Positions 51,451-64,000 of a DNA stretch of 64,000 nucleotides are shown here, in pieces. Made by a program: the position numbers and the translations under genes. Origin of the DNA: Dirofilaria immitis (Eukaryota; Nematoda; Chromadorea; Rhabditida; Onchocercidae). Position 1 is the first letter of the stretch; the number at the start of each line of letters is the position of its first letter. The stretch is taken from assembly GCA_024305405.1 (NCBI GenBank), contig JAKNDB010000092.1, positions 4,307,501 through 4,371,500 on the forward strand. Reading direction: 5' to 3'. The notes beneath the pieces were generated by a model, which saw nothing but the letters and a program-made list of their open reading frames with translations, was not told the DNA's origin and ran no database searches.

Positions 51451-54400
51451 CTATTGCGTAACAAAAGATCCATATTGTTTGTTCCATGCTTGATACCCTT
51501 CGAGATCTTTTTCAACAACAGTTGGACGAACAAAACACATTGCCGCTTCGAAATCTGAGAAAGAGATTGGTCGAATCTGAACAAAAAAATTTTTTTTATT
51601 TAACAAAAACATAAATGCATAAAAAGAGATGAGCAAGATGAAGTAGTAGAGCTTTAGAAAAACTGGATTATTAAATTAATAATATTCTAGGAGTAACAGC
51701 TATCGAAGGCATCGATAATTTTATGAATTCAAATGTTAGAATTTTTTGGACTTGAGGTTATTAAAAAATTAATAAAACTAACATCATCAGCACTAATGGA
51801 AGCAATATCAAGTGATGATGAATCTACAATATTACGGACTGGAACCATCGCTGCCTCGGAACACAGTTGTTTCATATCCGCACCCGAATAACCTACAATG
51901 TTTTCATAATGAAATTTATAGCACTAGTAGTAAAATAAAAAAATTTTCTTCACCTAATAGCAACAACAGCAATTCCACAAACCGATTTTAAAAAAATGCA
52001 ATTTTAGGTCTTATGAAAAGAAAGCATTCAAAAAGGCGGGGATGTGAATTACGTGTTCTTCAATGAACGATTCGATACTAATGACAAATTCTGCTTGAAT
52101 TTACCATTCGTTAATTTCGCTACAAATTCTATATCATCATCGGAAAGCTCGTGTTTCTGATCATTAAGAAGTGACTGAATCATTTGTACTCTTGCAGCGT
52201 CACAAGGCAAGCCAATGTATAATCGCTTTGCAAAACGACGTTTAACAGCCGAATCAATTCCTGTGGTCTCAAAAACGAAAAAAATTCATAATGATGCAGC
52301 TTTACATTTTTATTCGGTTACAGTGCTTTTCCAACGGACTTGACGTAATGTATTTTTCGAAATCTTTTCCAAAAAAATTTTTTTAGAGGAAAATTACAAA
52401 TAAAAGCAAAGAAAATAAGAAATATTTAAAGGAAAAATATTAATGAAAAAAATGGATGAATAAAAAATCACACCTATTTGTGGCTCCCAAAATGAGAATT
52501 CTTTCATCAGTTGTAGTTGCAACGCCATCTAAGTGGATAAGAAATTCAGTTTTTATTCGTCTTGATGATTCGTGCTCACTCTCATTACGACTTGTAAGCA
52601 ATGAATCAATCTACAATTAAAGCTGAATCCTAAGGATCCACGTATTTGATTAATGGTTTGACATTCTTTACATTGCTCGATGTCTTATCTATAGGCACAG
52701 ACCAAAAAACTTCAACGGTCAAAATGTAAGATATGAAAAGTACTAGAGAATGACACCTCAAAATTAGAACAATATAGATGATATAATAAAAGGAAGAATT
52801 AGAACTTCAAAAACTTTAAAAACTAAATTATAGCTTATGATCTAGTAATTTAAAACAACTAAAATGATCGGCTTTATAAGCCTTGTTTGAAATCATTGCC
52901 AGATAATATGTTGCAGTCAAAAGTTCTACTTAAAATAAAATCAAATTAAAATCAATTCACTTCATCGATAAAAACTACAGAAGGCTGCAAAATCCTCGCT
53001 ATTGCAAAAGGGCCCGGACAAGCTTTTCACCTTCGCCGACCCATTTCGACGTAATAGAAGATGCAGCTATGTTGAAAAACGTCGCTTTACATTGTGATGC
53101 AACACAACGTCCTGCAACAATAGTGCCATAGATCACTGCTATTTAACAGAAAAGGAAAGAAAAAAACATTTTATAGAAAACATTACTTTTTAACCGTGAA
53201 GAATAAATATAATTACCAATCATGGTTTTGCCTGTACCAGGTGGTCCGAAAAGTAATACACCTTTGGGTGGTGCACGTATGCCCTTGAAAATATCACTGA
53301 AACAATGTTGTGTGAAAGAAGGAACAAAAACAAAAACTAAATTATACGATGTAGAAATATTGGAAATGATAAAACTTTTTACTATTTCTGCTATTTTTGG
53401 ATAATGGAGAAAACATATAGATTCAACCTTAGTCTCATGAACATATAATTCCATGATTTCTCCTAAATTCAATTTTGAAACATAAATATTTCCCAAACAC
53501 CAACATAATGTCAAAAAATTAAATACCACGAAATAAAAAAATAAGTCTATTCGATTCCGTTATTTTCTGATGAAAATATATCCCAATCTTACTGCAAAGA
53601 ATATATGTTGAACAGCTAGCAATAAATAATTTAGTAATATAAAAATTTTATTACGTATCACAAACTATTGCTGAGTACATAAAATCATACGGCCTGAGAA
53701 ATGGAAGAACAATAATTTCTTTCAGCGCTTTTTTGCTGCTTCCAAACCAGATACATCCGTCCATTTAATGTCTGCTCGTGTTGACATTATCTAAAAATTA
53801 AGAAACTTGAGAATGTTCTCAATCAGTTTCTTAGTGTTTACCAGAAAGAAAGCTAAAAATATTCTCTTGCTTATCTACGTAGATAAAAATTTGCCGAAAA
53901 TTTTTAAAATTTTAGGAACTTTAACACTGTTAAATACAAAATACATCATTTATATGATTATTTTTATAACAAGCATATAACGGAAACTAAGTTGTGCAGC
54001 ATAATATGTTCGGTGCTATTGTTATGTTTACATAACTCATAAATTATGTGATGTTCTCATATATTATTTTAAACAAAACGGTACGATGAAATATTTAAAT
54101 AATAATAAACATGATGAGTTTAAAATCTAAAATTTAGTTTACTAAAAGTACTATGCACAACAACAAACCTCAGCCTCAATCACATTAAGCACATTGTCAT
54201 CGAAATTCTTCAATGATTCATCTGCTTTCCATCCTTTTCTTTTATTTGAAGCTCCACATCCACCAATAAATATAGTTTGTTTATTTTGCACTGATTCATT
54301 TCCCTTATTATGAATTGCCAGAATAACTCGCCTATAAATATGTTATGAAATTCTCAGGCAAAATGGTATGAAGAATACAAAATCATATATTCCGGCACAA

Positions 54401-56567
54401 ATGGTAATAAGTTAATTATGGGAAGTGATTTTCTAATCAACTGATATCATTAAAAACTTAAAAGAGAAAATTAATGAATTGAAGATTTGAACGAATATGT
54501 CGATTGTCTAAATACTAGTTAAAATAGTAAACATAGACGAAATAGAATAGAAAACGAATAGTATCAATTTTGAATATGAATGACCAAAAATTTTGCGAAA
54601 AAATTAGAAAAATTTGCAATAAAGTTTACTTTCCTCCCAGATATCGCTGTGTCTTATCTTTATCGGCATTTACCTAAAAATGGAAATGAATACCAATTTA
54701 TTTTGCGATGCTCCTCAGAATTCATAACACGGAAAAAAGTATAAAATCAGTTGACTATCTAAAAAGACTTATCAAAATTAGTTCATAAAAACCTAGATAT
54801 CATACTTATGTTGGAAAAATTTTTCTGCCATATATTTCATTTTAGAATGTTAATATATAAACTGCGAAAAAGCAAAAAAATAAAGAGACATATGATAAAC
54901 ATACATTACTAGCAAATACTGGCAGTACTCTTTTTATAAGTGGTCGTCCACTGGCACTTCTGAAAACATCTCTTTATTGAAACGCAACTACAGCATAACA
55001 ATTTACAAAAATAATGCCTTCTGAAAATCAAACTCGCATTAAATACGTGTGCAGTCAACCTTTCGATTTTTCAGATTCTTAAAATGAGTTAAGCATCACG
55101 TTACCTAGAATTATACTTTACGCAAATTTAAGTTACTTTGCTGAAAATTTAATTTGAAATCAGTATTAATGAAGCAAAAAATACATATCGCTGTAAGGAA
55201 AAATAAAGAAGGATATTACTGGATGAATTTCCCAAAAACAACAAAGTGAAATGTACTTGAAATGTGTATTAAATCTTGATTCCGAAAATACACCGTTCTT
55301 TTTGATAATAGGATAACACTTCCGAGATTCAACGTTTTTATCAGAATTGATGGAACATGGATATTTTACGTCAGATTCATTCATTGACGAAGCATTCTTC
55401 TGAAAACATAATGAAAATTGATTGATTATAAAATGTTAAGAGGATGCCCCTTTCATTTCATAAGTAGAACAAAAATGCAGAAATTTCATGCTTTGCAGAA
55501 TCTTGCTCTCTTAAGCAAAGAAGACTTCATAAGAAAAATTAACTTATGTTATAGAAGTCATATGCTTCTATATATCTATGTGCAGAATTTGGAAAATAAG
55601 CATGTATGATATATAAAAGTTATCTAAAATTTAATTAGAAAATCTGAAGAAAAGAATTTTTGCTTTGTAACGAATATACTTGAACTTGAAACAGTGTAAC
55701 TTTACTAGTCTGAAGTTAGAACAGAATTTTATCTTATTATAGATAAAACAAAACAGATTCATAGAGTTCAGCAAAAAAACATTTGCCTCAAAAGTTTGTC
55801 GCTCTAATTGTCCAAATAATATGTTACTTAAATCTTTCTTGTTGCCAAGTAGAGGACGCGAAACAATTACATAGCAGTTTGCATTAATACTTACAATGCT
55901 ATTCAAAATCCTTTGTTGCACTTCTAAAACTTTTGGATCATGACTGAAATCGAAAAGTTTCCGCTTAATTGTTTCTGACTCCTTCTGGAACAAAACGAAA
56001 AACTGCATTCTTCGATTTTCAAAAAGTATTAAATGTTTGTCTACACCAATCTCCTACAAAATTTTCTCTCTTCTAAGTTTTATCTCTTAAAAAACGATAA
56101 TACTAAGAAGTATTAGGCAGCAATTAAATAACAGAAATGATAGTGTTTTCGGATAATTTTCTAATATGCGAGAAAAATCCTAAAAGAGGGAATACTAAAA
56201 TTCGTTGTCAAAGAAGCATATTTAATCAGTAAACTGAAATTTAAATGAAATTCAAATTGATTTGACAAACTGCTCGACAAATTATATCTATATCCAACCT
56301 GCCATACCTATATCTAATCTGAATAATGTCAAAAAAGAAATAAATCTTTTCTAGAATCACCATAAATGGACTTTATTTACATACGGTGAAGCAAGTCTGG
56401 CAATAAATTTGAATAAGGAAAGAAAACTTAAACTGTTTAATAAAATTTTATGCGTTTTATGACCATACTTGATTCAAATCTATAAATTGTAGATCATTAC
56501 TATTTGCTCTTTTTCGATTCACTAACTTCTCCAATGACTTTTCACTCCCAATCGAATCAAACGGCAT
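51451..56567 (-). CDS. figl-1: Fidgetin-like 1 AAA ATPase (FIGL-1)
   Basis: Meiotic-clade AAA ATPase. FIGNL1 proteins act in nuclear homologous recombination by disassembling RAD51, and C. elegans FIGL-1 acts in the germ line. Exons, minus strand 5' to 3': 56567-56469, 55984-55781, 55399-55257, 54959-54905, 54673-54630, 54331-54169, 53790-53691, 53296-53217, 53111-52961, 52610-52474, 52267-52105, 51892-51783, 51576-51451. About 525 residues: a diverged N-terminal half, then the AAA core with Walker A GPPGTGKT (287-294), Walker B VVFIDE (342-347), an arginine-finger stretch ESEHESSRR and a Vps4-type C-terminal helix ending [12 protein letters not shown]. Frame needs one base restored at 53729-53734 (T6), 53006-53009 (A4) and near 52255 (G doublet on the minus strand). 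Start: acceptor TTATTTCAG lies one base before this ATG. Confidence 0.94.
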
Positions 56568-59421
56568 TCTGAAATAATTACTAAATCCTGTTTTAATTAT
56601 TTTGTAATCATTTCTACGAGAAAAGTTACAAAACAAATAAAACTCAGATAAATGCAAATAAAAGATCACTAAGATTATCAGGAATTGAAAAATGCATATA
56701 TATTACAATTAAACAGAGTGCAACTGAGGAGTCAAACTGATCAAAGCTTGAAAAAGCAATAAACAAAAAATAATTACAACAATATTCAAATGTCAGCCAC
56801 TAATGCATCATTATCCTGGTAATTCATCATTACTGGCCTAATTATCACTGATAACTTGCCACCACTTCCACTGGTACCTCTAATTATTTAGCTTTTCAAT
56901 ACCGTTTATGATTCGCATCAATATTTGCCGAATTACGCCAGCCATAATATTTCTTTTTGCTTCTAATTGAATCGCACAGTATTTCGCAAATTTTCTCAAT
57001 CTATTTCCGAGTGCTATTCAACAAACTTCACCATCCTGCTCATCATTTTTACTATGCTATCTTCATCACTCCTAATCTTGTACAACATATTCCTACAGCA
57101 ACTCTCTTAGCACCAAATTGATCACAAAAACACCACTTCCTACCATATCAAAAATCAAAACGTTGCATATGTGCCGCATGCTACGAGCTATACAGACGGA
57201 TGTATTGTTCATTTCCGGTTGGGATAGTGATTCCTCATGGTAAGAGGTATTTCATCCGGAAAAATTTTCATACAGAAGATGATGCGTTAATTCCTTTTTT
57301 TGAGAGGATCTCATAAATCGTTTCGGAAAGATATTTCTTCGGGAAAACATTCCATTTGATAATTCGGCATAGTTCATGTTTAAATTAATCAATGTTTAAA
57401 TATAATGAGACATTGTGAAATGTGAATGATGGCAACAAATTCTACATTTTGCATACTTCCTAGCTTGCTTTTCCTCCATGATATTTATTCGAGAAGTAAT
57501 TCAGATCCTTTTAGTCTATGTATGAACTATAAACAACCTATTTCAAATTAATTATTGTATACGCATGAGAAAAAATGATGCATCGGCTTCAAACTACTTA
57601 ATTTGTATGCAGAGAATAAATACTCCTACAAACTAAAAAATCGTAATCAGAAATACTTACAGAACTAAAAATTAATTCCAATTTTTGGAAAAATTTCCAA
57701 TTTCCGGTATTTATAAAAAACTCGCACAATGTTAAGTTTCATTTTATCATTGTTTCAAACCAATCAAAATTTCTCGAATTAATTCAATTGTACATTAATC
57801 AATAACTGACTGAGTTCTTGATTCCGTAACATTATATACCTCTTTTTTTTTTCTCGCATTTTGCATATTTTCCTAATTTAGTTATATGAAATTTAAAAAT
57901 TTCTATTGAGTACAAAATGTGCTGAAAATGAAGCAAATTTAGCGTTGACAAATCACGATATATTGGAGCAATGAGCAATATAAATCGCGAGTTTTTTAGT
58001 TAATATAAATCATTAAGGAAAAAGTTTCTCGATTTGGCATGGTCAGACCGATTTTTAGAGTATGGAAATAATAAACGATAAATAAATTTCATGTGCTGCA
58101 ATAAGTTTCATGCACTGCATTATCCCTGCTTTTATTGCCAAATGAAAATAGCTCATTCCTTATCATTTATCAACTGTTTAAAACAGACTCGAGGAATGAG
58201 TAATAAAATGCATAGAGTTTAAAGTATAAAAAGTTATTTTTTCAGGAAATTTCAGAAATTTTAGAGGATCGTTTTACAAATTTATCATTTTTGTTTCGAA
58301 AATAAAATGAACAATATATGCCAAAAGAATTTAATATCCTGAAAAAAAACTGTAACAATATTATGAATTTAGTAAATCTCTAATAAAATATTAATTAGAT
58401 TATGAAGATGCGTGCATAGAGATAATTACAGTACTTTGCCTTAATTTGTGTGAAATAATTTCATTGTAAACGGGCTGAAAGCATCGCGTTGATTAAGTAA
58501 GTTATCACAATGCATATCTTTACACTTTTTATTGTTCAATGATAAAAAGCAGAGAAATGATAATCAAATAAAAAAAGGCAAACATAATTAGCCATATATC
58601 ATCTTAATCAAGTAGACGTAAGAGAATTAAAATTAAGAAGGAATGTGAATATGTTTTCACTTCAGTAAAATATGTATTTTGTCTAGCGTTATCATAACAA
58701 TCACTTTTCCATCCCTTCAACTTCACTATGTTAATCGGAGGTCAGTGTCAGTACTTTCATTGGTAGTATTGATTTTGATAATGTGGAAAAAGAAAAATCT
58801 TTTATCAAACTGAAAATTAGGTATATTTTCATATTATTGAAAGTCAATCATTTATATCATTTTTCACTAGATTTTTGAAGAATTTAACGAAATCAAATAT
58901 CATTTTTGATTCACTGGCAATATTGTCGAGAAGTCAAAATTCAGGTGCAATAGTTGAAGTTGACGAAAATCCATGGATGGAAATCTAGATGGAAACAAAT
59001 GAAATTAAAATCCCTAGAGGCAGAAGATGAAATTAAAATTTCCAGATCACAACTGTGAAGCTTGAATCTTTAGATTAAAACTGAGTCTTCGGATATCAAC
59101 AAATGAATTTATATAGTAGTGGAAGTCAAAAATTTAAATAAATTTGATCCCACAATTGGAATAAACCAGAAAAATCACCTCACCAACTAAGAATGGTCAT
59201 GCACCACGAACTATCGAATTATGAGAGAGCTTCAATCTGCCAATCTTCAAGATTCCGGATCAAGTCAGTTTTCCCATTTAGAGTCAAATTAAGTTGCTGG
59301 TTATATTTTTGGCAGTGCCCTTCCGTAATTTCTTTATGTTCCATGGAATAATAAATAGAAGTTATTAATTTTATTTTTGTGTCATTTATTGCTAATTTAT
59401 GCCAAGTTATTGGAAACATTT
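56568..59421. other. intergenic region upstream of FIGL-1
   Basis: No exon supported. It contains the FIGL-1 trans-splice acceptor (AG at 56569-56570) and presumably its promoter. A less AT-rich, C-rich stretch at about 56820-57240 has no open frame of note. An open frame at 59219-59419 (-) follows the serpin stop and has no recognisable domain. Confidence 0.55.
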
Positions 59422-59427
59422 TTTATT
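59422..59427 (-). terminator. AATAAA polyadenylation signal, serpin
   Basis: TTTATT on the + strand about 104 bases past the serpin stop codon. Confidence 0.5.
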
Positions 59428-59530
59428 CAAAATAAATTTCAACAGCTGAAAATGATTTCATTCTTCAGTTATTCTTCACAATATCCTCAGAAAATCAGAT
59501 TCATGGCATCATCATTTGATAATTCTTCAT

Positions 59531-62003
59531 CTATGCCATGAAACGACCAAAATATAAAATAATTTCGCGACTATCAATAATTGCGTAGAGGAAGGGATGA
59601 TCGGCACCAAATATTTGTTTATTCAAGAAGAATTCATCGGTTACCGTAGGAACAGCTGCCGAGATATTTGCAGATTCACTACCTATTCCTTTCTTATTGA
59701 TCTGAATTCAATAATTTTTGTCGTTAACTGCTTATCGCATTACTACGCTGAATTTTATTGAAAGTATGCATTCAAAACAATTATCAATAAGTCAGGAATT
59801 TCGAAATTCAGTACTTCATTGAATAGATCTCGCGCAGAAAGCGATTCGAATTTAGTTTAAGTTTAAGTTGGGATTAAAATTTGGAATTGACTAAAAATAT
59901 TTAGATTTGAATAAAATCAAAAACCTGAATATTATTTATAATCCTGCTTCTTTCATTTAAGGATAACGGCCGATTTAAAACACCAGAAAAACCAGTCGAT
60001 TCATCGAAGATTGATTGTAAACCCATGTTCTTTAGCCCATTTGACAAAGGATATTCAATTGAAAATCCGATTTTTGGCATAACAACCTGGGAAACTTGAA
60101 ATCTATAAAGATTTTTTAAACTTATGCGCTGGATGAGAAAATAAAAACTGAAAAGTCCACATAGTTGCTAGAACTTTAATTCTAAATTCTAAAATAGTTC
60201 TAATGAAATTCTAAATAAGGTTTTAATTTTCGTATTACAGTCAATAAGTTGTCTAATATTAACGATCAAAAACCTGTAAGGCTTTTATTTGCTGAAATTA
60301 TAAAACCGGTTGATTATAGACAAACTACAAGTTAAACTTTATTTTCAGCTTGAAAGTATTATGAAAAAAGCTTGTAGATACCGTAATTTCGCCAGATACG
60401 TTAAGTGCGTTCAAATAATTGAACAATTTCTGTCCCGTAAGTTCACTTTCAAGCTTTGCTAGTCCATGTCTCTCTTTGGGTAGAATAATTAGCATTTGTA
60501 CTTCAGAATTTTTCAATGGTAACGAAATCACTCGCACTTGCTGATCCTCATATTGTGGAAATTCTGCCATCCTTTTCATCATTGGTATCTGAATTCATTG
60601 GTGAATTAGCATACAAAGTTCTCCGATGATTCATTTTAAATTAGCTAATAAAATTTTCCATTGTACTAATAGTCTCAAGATGTAGAACAACTTATTGAAA
60701 CTTATGAACTATTGTGAGGTAATAAAGGCAATTAATTATCAAAATACATTAGTTGTTTGGAATAGTGTCGAATGGAAAGGTAACATGTAGTACAATGACG
60801 AAAATTCATATTGCCAATCATCAGTGAAATATAATGAATTAAATAAGACCAAATCCTCCGCAACCATGAGAACATCACTAAAGATTCCGTTATCAACGTG
60901 AATATTTACCCAATTTCCAAATGTCTGGAAATAAATCTTTTTTTCTTATAAATTTTAAAAATTTGACCGCATATTTGTTTATAAACAAAACAATCTGAAA
61001 AAAGACACATCGATAAAGATATCATATTATTCTGAATAAATTTTTTTCCAAAATTCAAAATTAATTAAAACATTGTCTGAAGCAATAAAAAAATTATAGT
61101 ACTTTTTTCGCCATCTGCTGTTGCAAATTAGAAGCGAAATCGATCTGCGTCAACTCATTAACGCCATTTCGAAAGAGAATATCTTTATAATTAGGAAAGA
61201 TCCTCGTTGTATCCAAAGTTTGGTTTGAAAGTCCAGGACATAATTACCGCGCCTCGACTGATTTTGAATGTCTTTGATGGCACATTCTATATAGGTCTCA
61301 AATACATGTTTGGGTTGACCTTAAAACATCTGTATTAAGTTCCTGTTAAGCCACTAAATTTTGAATTTTGATTTCTCATTGCATAAGAAATTGCATCTGT
61401 ATGTTCATCTGAATATTCATATTTCAAATTCGCCATCCCCGAAACAGTTTTCATTACCTGCAGAAAGCGCTCCTTCAATCTCGCGCTTGGTTTCACCTTT
61501 CGCACCTTCATATAGTAATTGAAAGCGCGGAAGCGATTGCAAATGGTGATATCAGCACCGATTCATTAGTTGGCATACAAAAACGCAATATCTCTAGCGC
61601 AAAATTCATTTGAATTTTAGGCATCGATAATGTGTCAACTTGCGAACATCTTATAATAAATTGCATTAGATTAATGTTTCATAAGAAACAATTTTTCTTA
61701 CGTTATTTAGGTTGCATAATAAGGCTGAATATATTCACATATTACATATTTATTTTGTGAATAAGAAGGACAGTCAAATTTAATTACATGTAATGATAAC
61801 TATTATCAAATCCCTGCATTGAAAGACAATAAGTGACAATAGTTAGATGATAGTATCCAAATATGACATTTGATTATTGTACATAAGAAAGTTCGTAACA
61901 CGAATATTTATTTGTTTGATGTTTTCAACACTTACTTGTCTGGAGTACTGTGATTTCCATCAAATATTACCACCAATACAAGTATCACTCCAATGAACTT
62001 CAT
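59531..62003 (-). CDS. secreted serpin (serine/cysteine protease inhibitor family)
   Basis: Serpin fold protein of about 397 residues with a signal peptide MKFIGVILVLVVIFDG (likely secreted). Exons, minus strand 5' to 3': 62003-61936, 61649-61458, 61319-61103, 60924-60748, 60588-60382, 60086-59925, 59701-59531. Family landmarks in order: NESVLISPFAIASAL (helix B), YEGAKGETKREI, NWVN..V.NG, LVLFNSLYF..DW, IPMMKRM, MLIILPKE, VVMPKIGFSIEY, reactive-loop hinge GSESANIS (348-355) and C-terminal FGADHPFLYAI with ILYFGRFMA. Exon 3 lacks one T (+ strand A-run 61196-61198) and exon 2 carries a net +1 shift near 61519-61525; with both fixed all phases agree. Filarial serpins are often secreted toward the host, but target and inhibitory activity here are unknown. 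The acceptor AACTTCAG at 62047-62054 precedes a 43-base leader. Confidence 0.93.
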
Positions 62004-62046
62004 GAGAATGGTGTGAAGAAATTGTGAATTGCCAATATTGAGTCAC

Positions 62047-62060
62047 CTGAAGTTAATTAT
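62047..62060 (-). promoter_or_regulatory. acceptor 5' of the serpin gene
   Basis: Minus-strand ATAATTAACTTCAG ends at 62047, 43 bases before the ATG at 62003. It is a probable spliced-leader or 5' UTR acceptor. Confidence 0.45.
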
Positions 62061-64000
62061 TTTTATATATAACAATAAAATAGAATTAGTTCTCGAAAAT
62101 GAAATAATGCATTTTATCATATTGCTGAAGTAATTTTCGGATTGTTCGCTTTTTTATTTACTTTATTTTTCAAAAATTCATTTAAGTTTTATCGCCTTAA
62201 GACAAGTAAGATGTCGGAAATTTAATTGGTTCGGTAAAACATCTTTCTCTTAGCTCAACCACTTATGGATCTGATTGATTTCATTTTCAAACATTCCAGT
62301 TTGCTTAAAGTTTCAGCAAATAGTTTCATCGCACATGAAAATATATCTGAATTATCGTGATGAGTTATAGAAATTACTATAAAAATACCGTAAATTTTTC
62401 ATTGCTTAAATTTAAGAAGAATGTGAATGAGAAGAAAAGCGCAAATCTTAAAGTTGAGATAATTTCCTATTTGATATTCACCTGAGAACTGATTTAAATT
62501 CCTTCACCACTATTTTTGAACCACAATAGTCTATTTCAAATTACATATAATACAGGCATGAGGAGAAAGATACGTCTGTTTTGAAACAACTCACTTTATA
62601 GTCAAAAATGTTTTTGAAAATGAAAATGGTATGAAATTTGCCTAAACTTCAGAAATGATCGGATTAAAAAGTTGTGGTGAAATACTTTTTGTTTGTTTAC
62701 AGTAACTTGCTGCTGCAATCCTCTGCATATGATCTGTTACGTGATAAAAATCATGTTTTATTGAAATGAAAACATTAATATCTTATTTAATTTCGATTCT
62801 GATTTCCATTTCCATTTTCGTTTTGATGATAGATAAACAAATTTATCGTTTTATTCCACGGGATTGCTAAATAGCGAAAAGTGAAAGATGCCAGTCGTGA
62901 AAACTCGATCATCATGACATTTTCAAATTTTTAACAGAAAAATTGTTTTAGGCAGGTCAAAATATGACCCTATGATTATCAAATGACACTCGTTTCGATA
63001 ATTTTGTCAATATTTATATTAGCAATGATCAAATTAGTAATATTTACTTTTTTAAGGTCATTGATGTTTTTAATTTATTCCCATCTTGTTATTTCCTGAA
63101 CAAAATTGATAACTTCAGCTAAATTCATTTGAGAATTGAAATTTCCTCTAACAAATGACTTTTTATGTTTTAAGATTTAGGTGTCTAAATTTTACTCATA
63201 TTTTTAGAATCAATTAGTTTACTTAATTTCTTTAAATCAGATACCTGCAATGAACTATAGTATTGATGTCTAAATATGCTCTAGTTGTCGAACTGGATGA
63301 TTAGTCTAATAATGCCAGATAAAACAATAATAAAAATATGGCCATACTATTGATTGTTAATCTGTACTATTCTTCAGAAACGAATAATAAATTCAACTAT
63401 TCATGCAATTAAAAGTTTATGATTAAAAATTCGAAGTTAGAAATTTAATTTAGAGCTCATTAAATGCATTTTGTAGCATTGAAAACTTTTGTTTTATGCT
63501 TATGTTATCAAAATAAAGGATAGTCTTGAAATTCTATGTAAAAGCATAGTTCATCATAATATTATGTGCAACCTCGAAAAGCACTGAAAAAGTTTAAGTT
63601 AACTGCTATTTTCGGAAATTTTCTTAAAAAAGTATTTGTATGCCATCAAATATTCTTAGAGATCTCTCAAATGTGACTAATATAAATTCAAGAGTTGTTC
63701 GAGCAACCAGAGATTTATAAATTCAAAAATTACTTATAATAATGCGCTCATCAACAATATATGATTTAATACAAGAAGTACATCAAAGCAATTTCGGATA
63801 AGATAATTATTGGAAGATAACAAAACTGTTATCAGCTGATTAGTTTTGTCGTATTATAATCTTAAAGCACCACACAATTGCATCCTTCTTTAATAAAGAA
63901 AAAACAAGCAATAGTTTCTGAATTTGGTACTTTTCCAATAAGAATGATCAAGAATAAAACATTGATTGCTTCTTTTCTAAACTTTTCGCAGTCGGATGCA
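62061..64000. other. intergenic AT-rich DNA
   Basis: No exon, RNA gene or repeat supported. It probably includes the serpin promoter. A further gene could begin beyond the window edge. Confidence 0.55.

Noticed and set aside
1..64000. tRNA, rRNA or spliced-leader RNA genes
   Set aside because: No clear A-box/B-box pair or conserved rRNA/SL segment was seen by eye; a covariance-model scan would be needed to exclude diverged ones.

Overview
The window is strongly AT-rich eukaryotic DNA. Genes are built of many short exons with GT..AG introns. Several genes have a pyrimidine-rich acceptor a few bases 5' of the first ATG, as expected for spliced-leader trans-splicing. The protein families (an FIGL-1 AAA ATPase, an H+/myo-inositol-type sugar transporter, a secreted serpin) fit a nematode. 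AT-richness, long introns and dense simple repeats make a parasitic clade III (filarial-like) species my best guess, but that is inference. I see no virus, bacterial insertion, CRISPR array or autonomous transposon.

Layout. 1-14.28 kb is gene-poor and full of microsatellites and diverged tandem duplications. 14.30-28.86 kb (+) is one long C2H2 zinc-finger gene whose first exon carries poly-Ser and poly-Thr tracts; its introns hold a hairpin array (20.77-21.15 kb) and an inverted repeat (23.85-24.16 kb). 28.9-33.8 kb is intergenic and has one copy of a 0.33-kb repeat. Then comes a compact cluster: LHPP-type HAD phosphatase (-, 33.80-36.27), Mediator subunit MED20 (+, 37.69-38.28), HMIT/SLC2A13-type transporter (-, 38.76-45.87, with the second repeat copy in an intron), an uncharacterised small spliced candidate gene (+, 46.62-47.18), ZGPAT (-, 47.64-50.88), FIGL-1 (-, 51.45-56.57) and a secreted serpin (-, 59.53-62.00). 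62.05-64.0 kb holds nothing I recognise.

The genes look like unrelated housekeeping and secreted functions rather than one pathway: chromatin and transcription (zinc finger, MED20, ZGPAT), DNA-repair AAA ATPase (FIGL-1), metabolism and transport (LHPP, HMIT) and protease control (serpin).

The main technical message is that six of the seven recognisable genes cannot be read through as printed. Each needs one or more single-base corrections, almost always one missing A/T in a short homopolymer run, after which exon phases and family alignment fit throughout. That pattern points to residual long-read assembly error rather than to six independent pseudogenes. Automatic gene models here will be broken unless this is corrected. 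Family assignments come from recalled family features, not from a database search.
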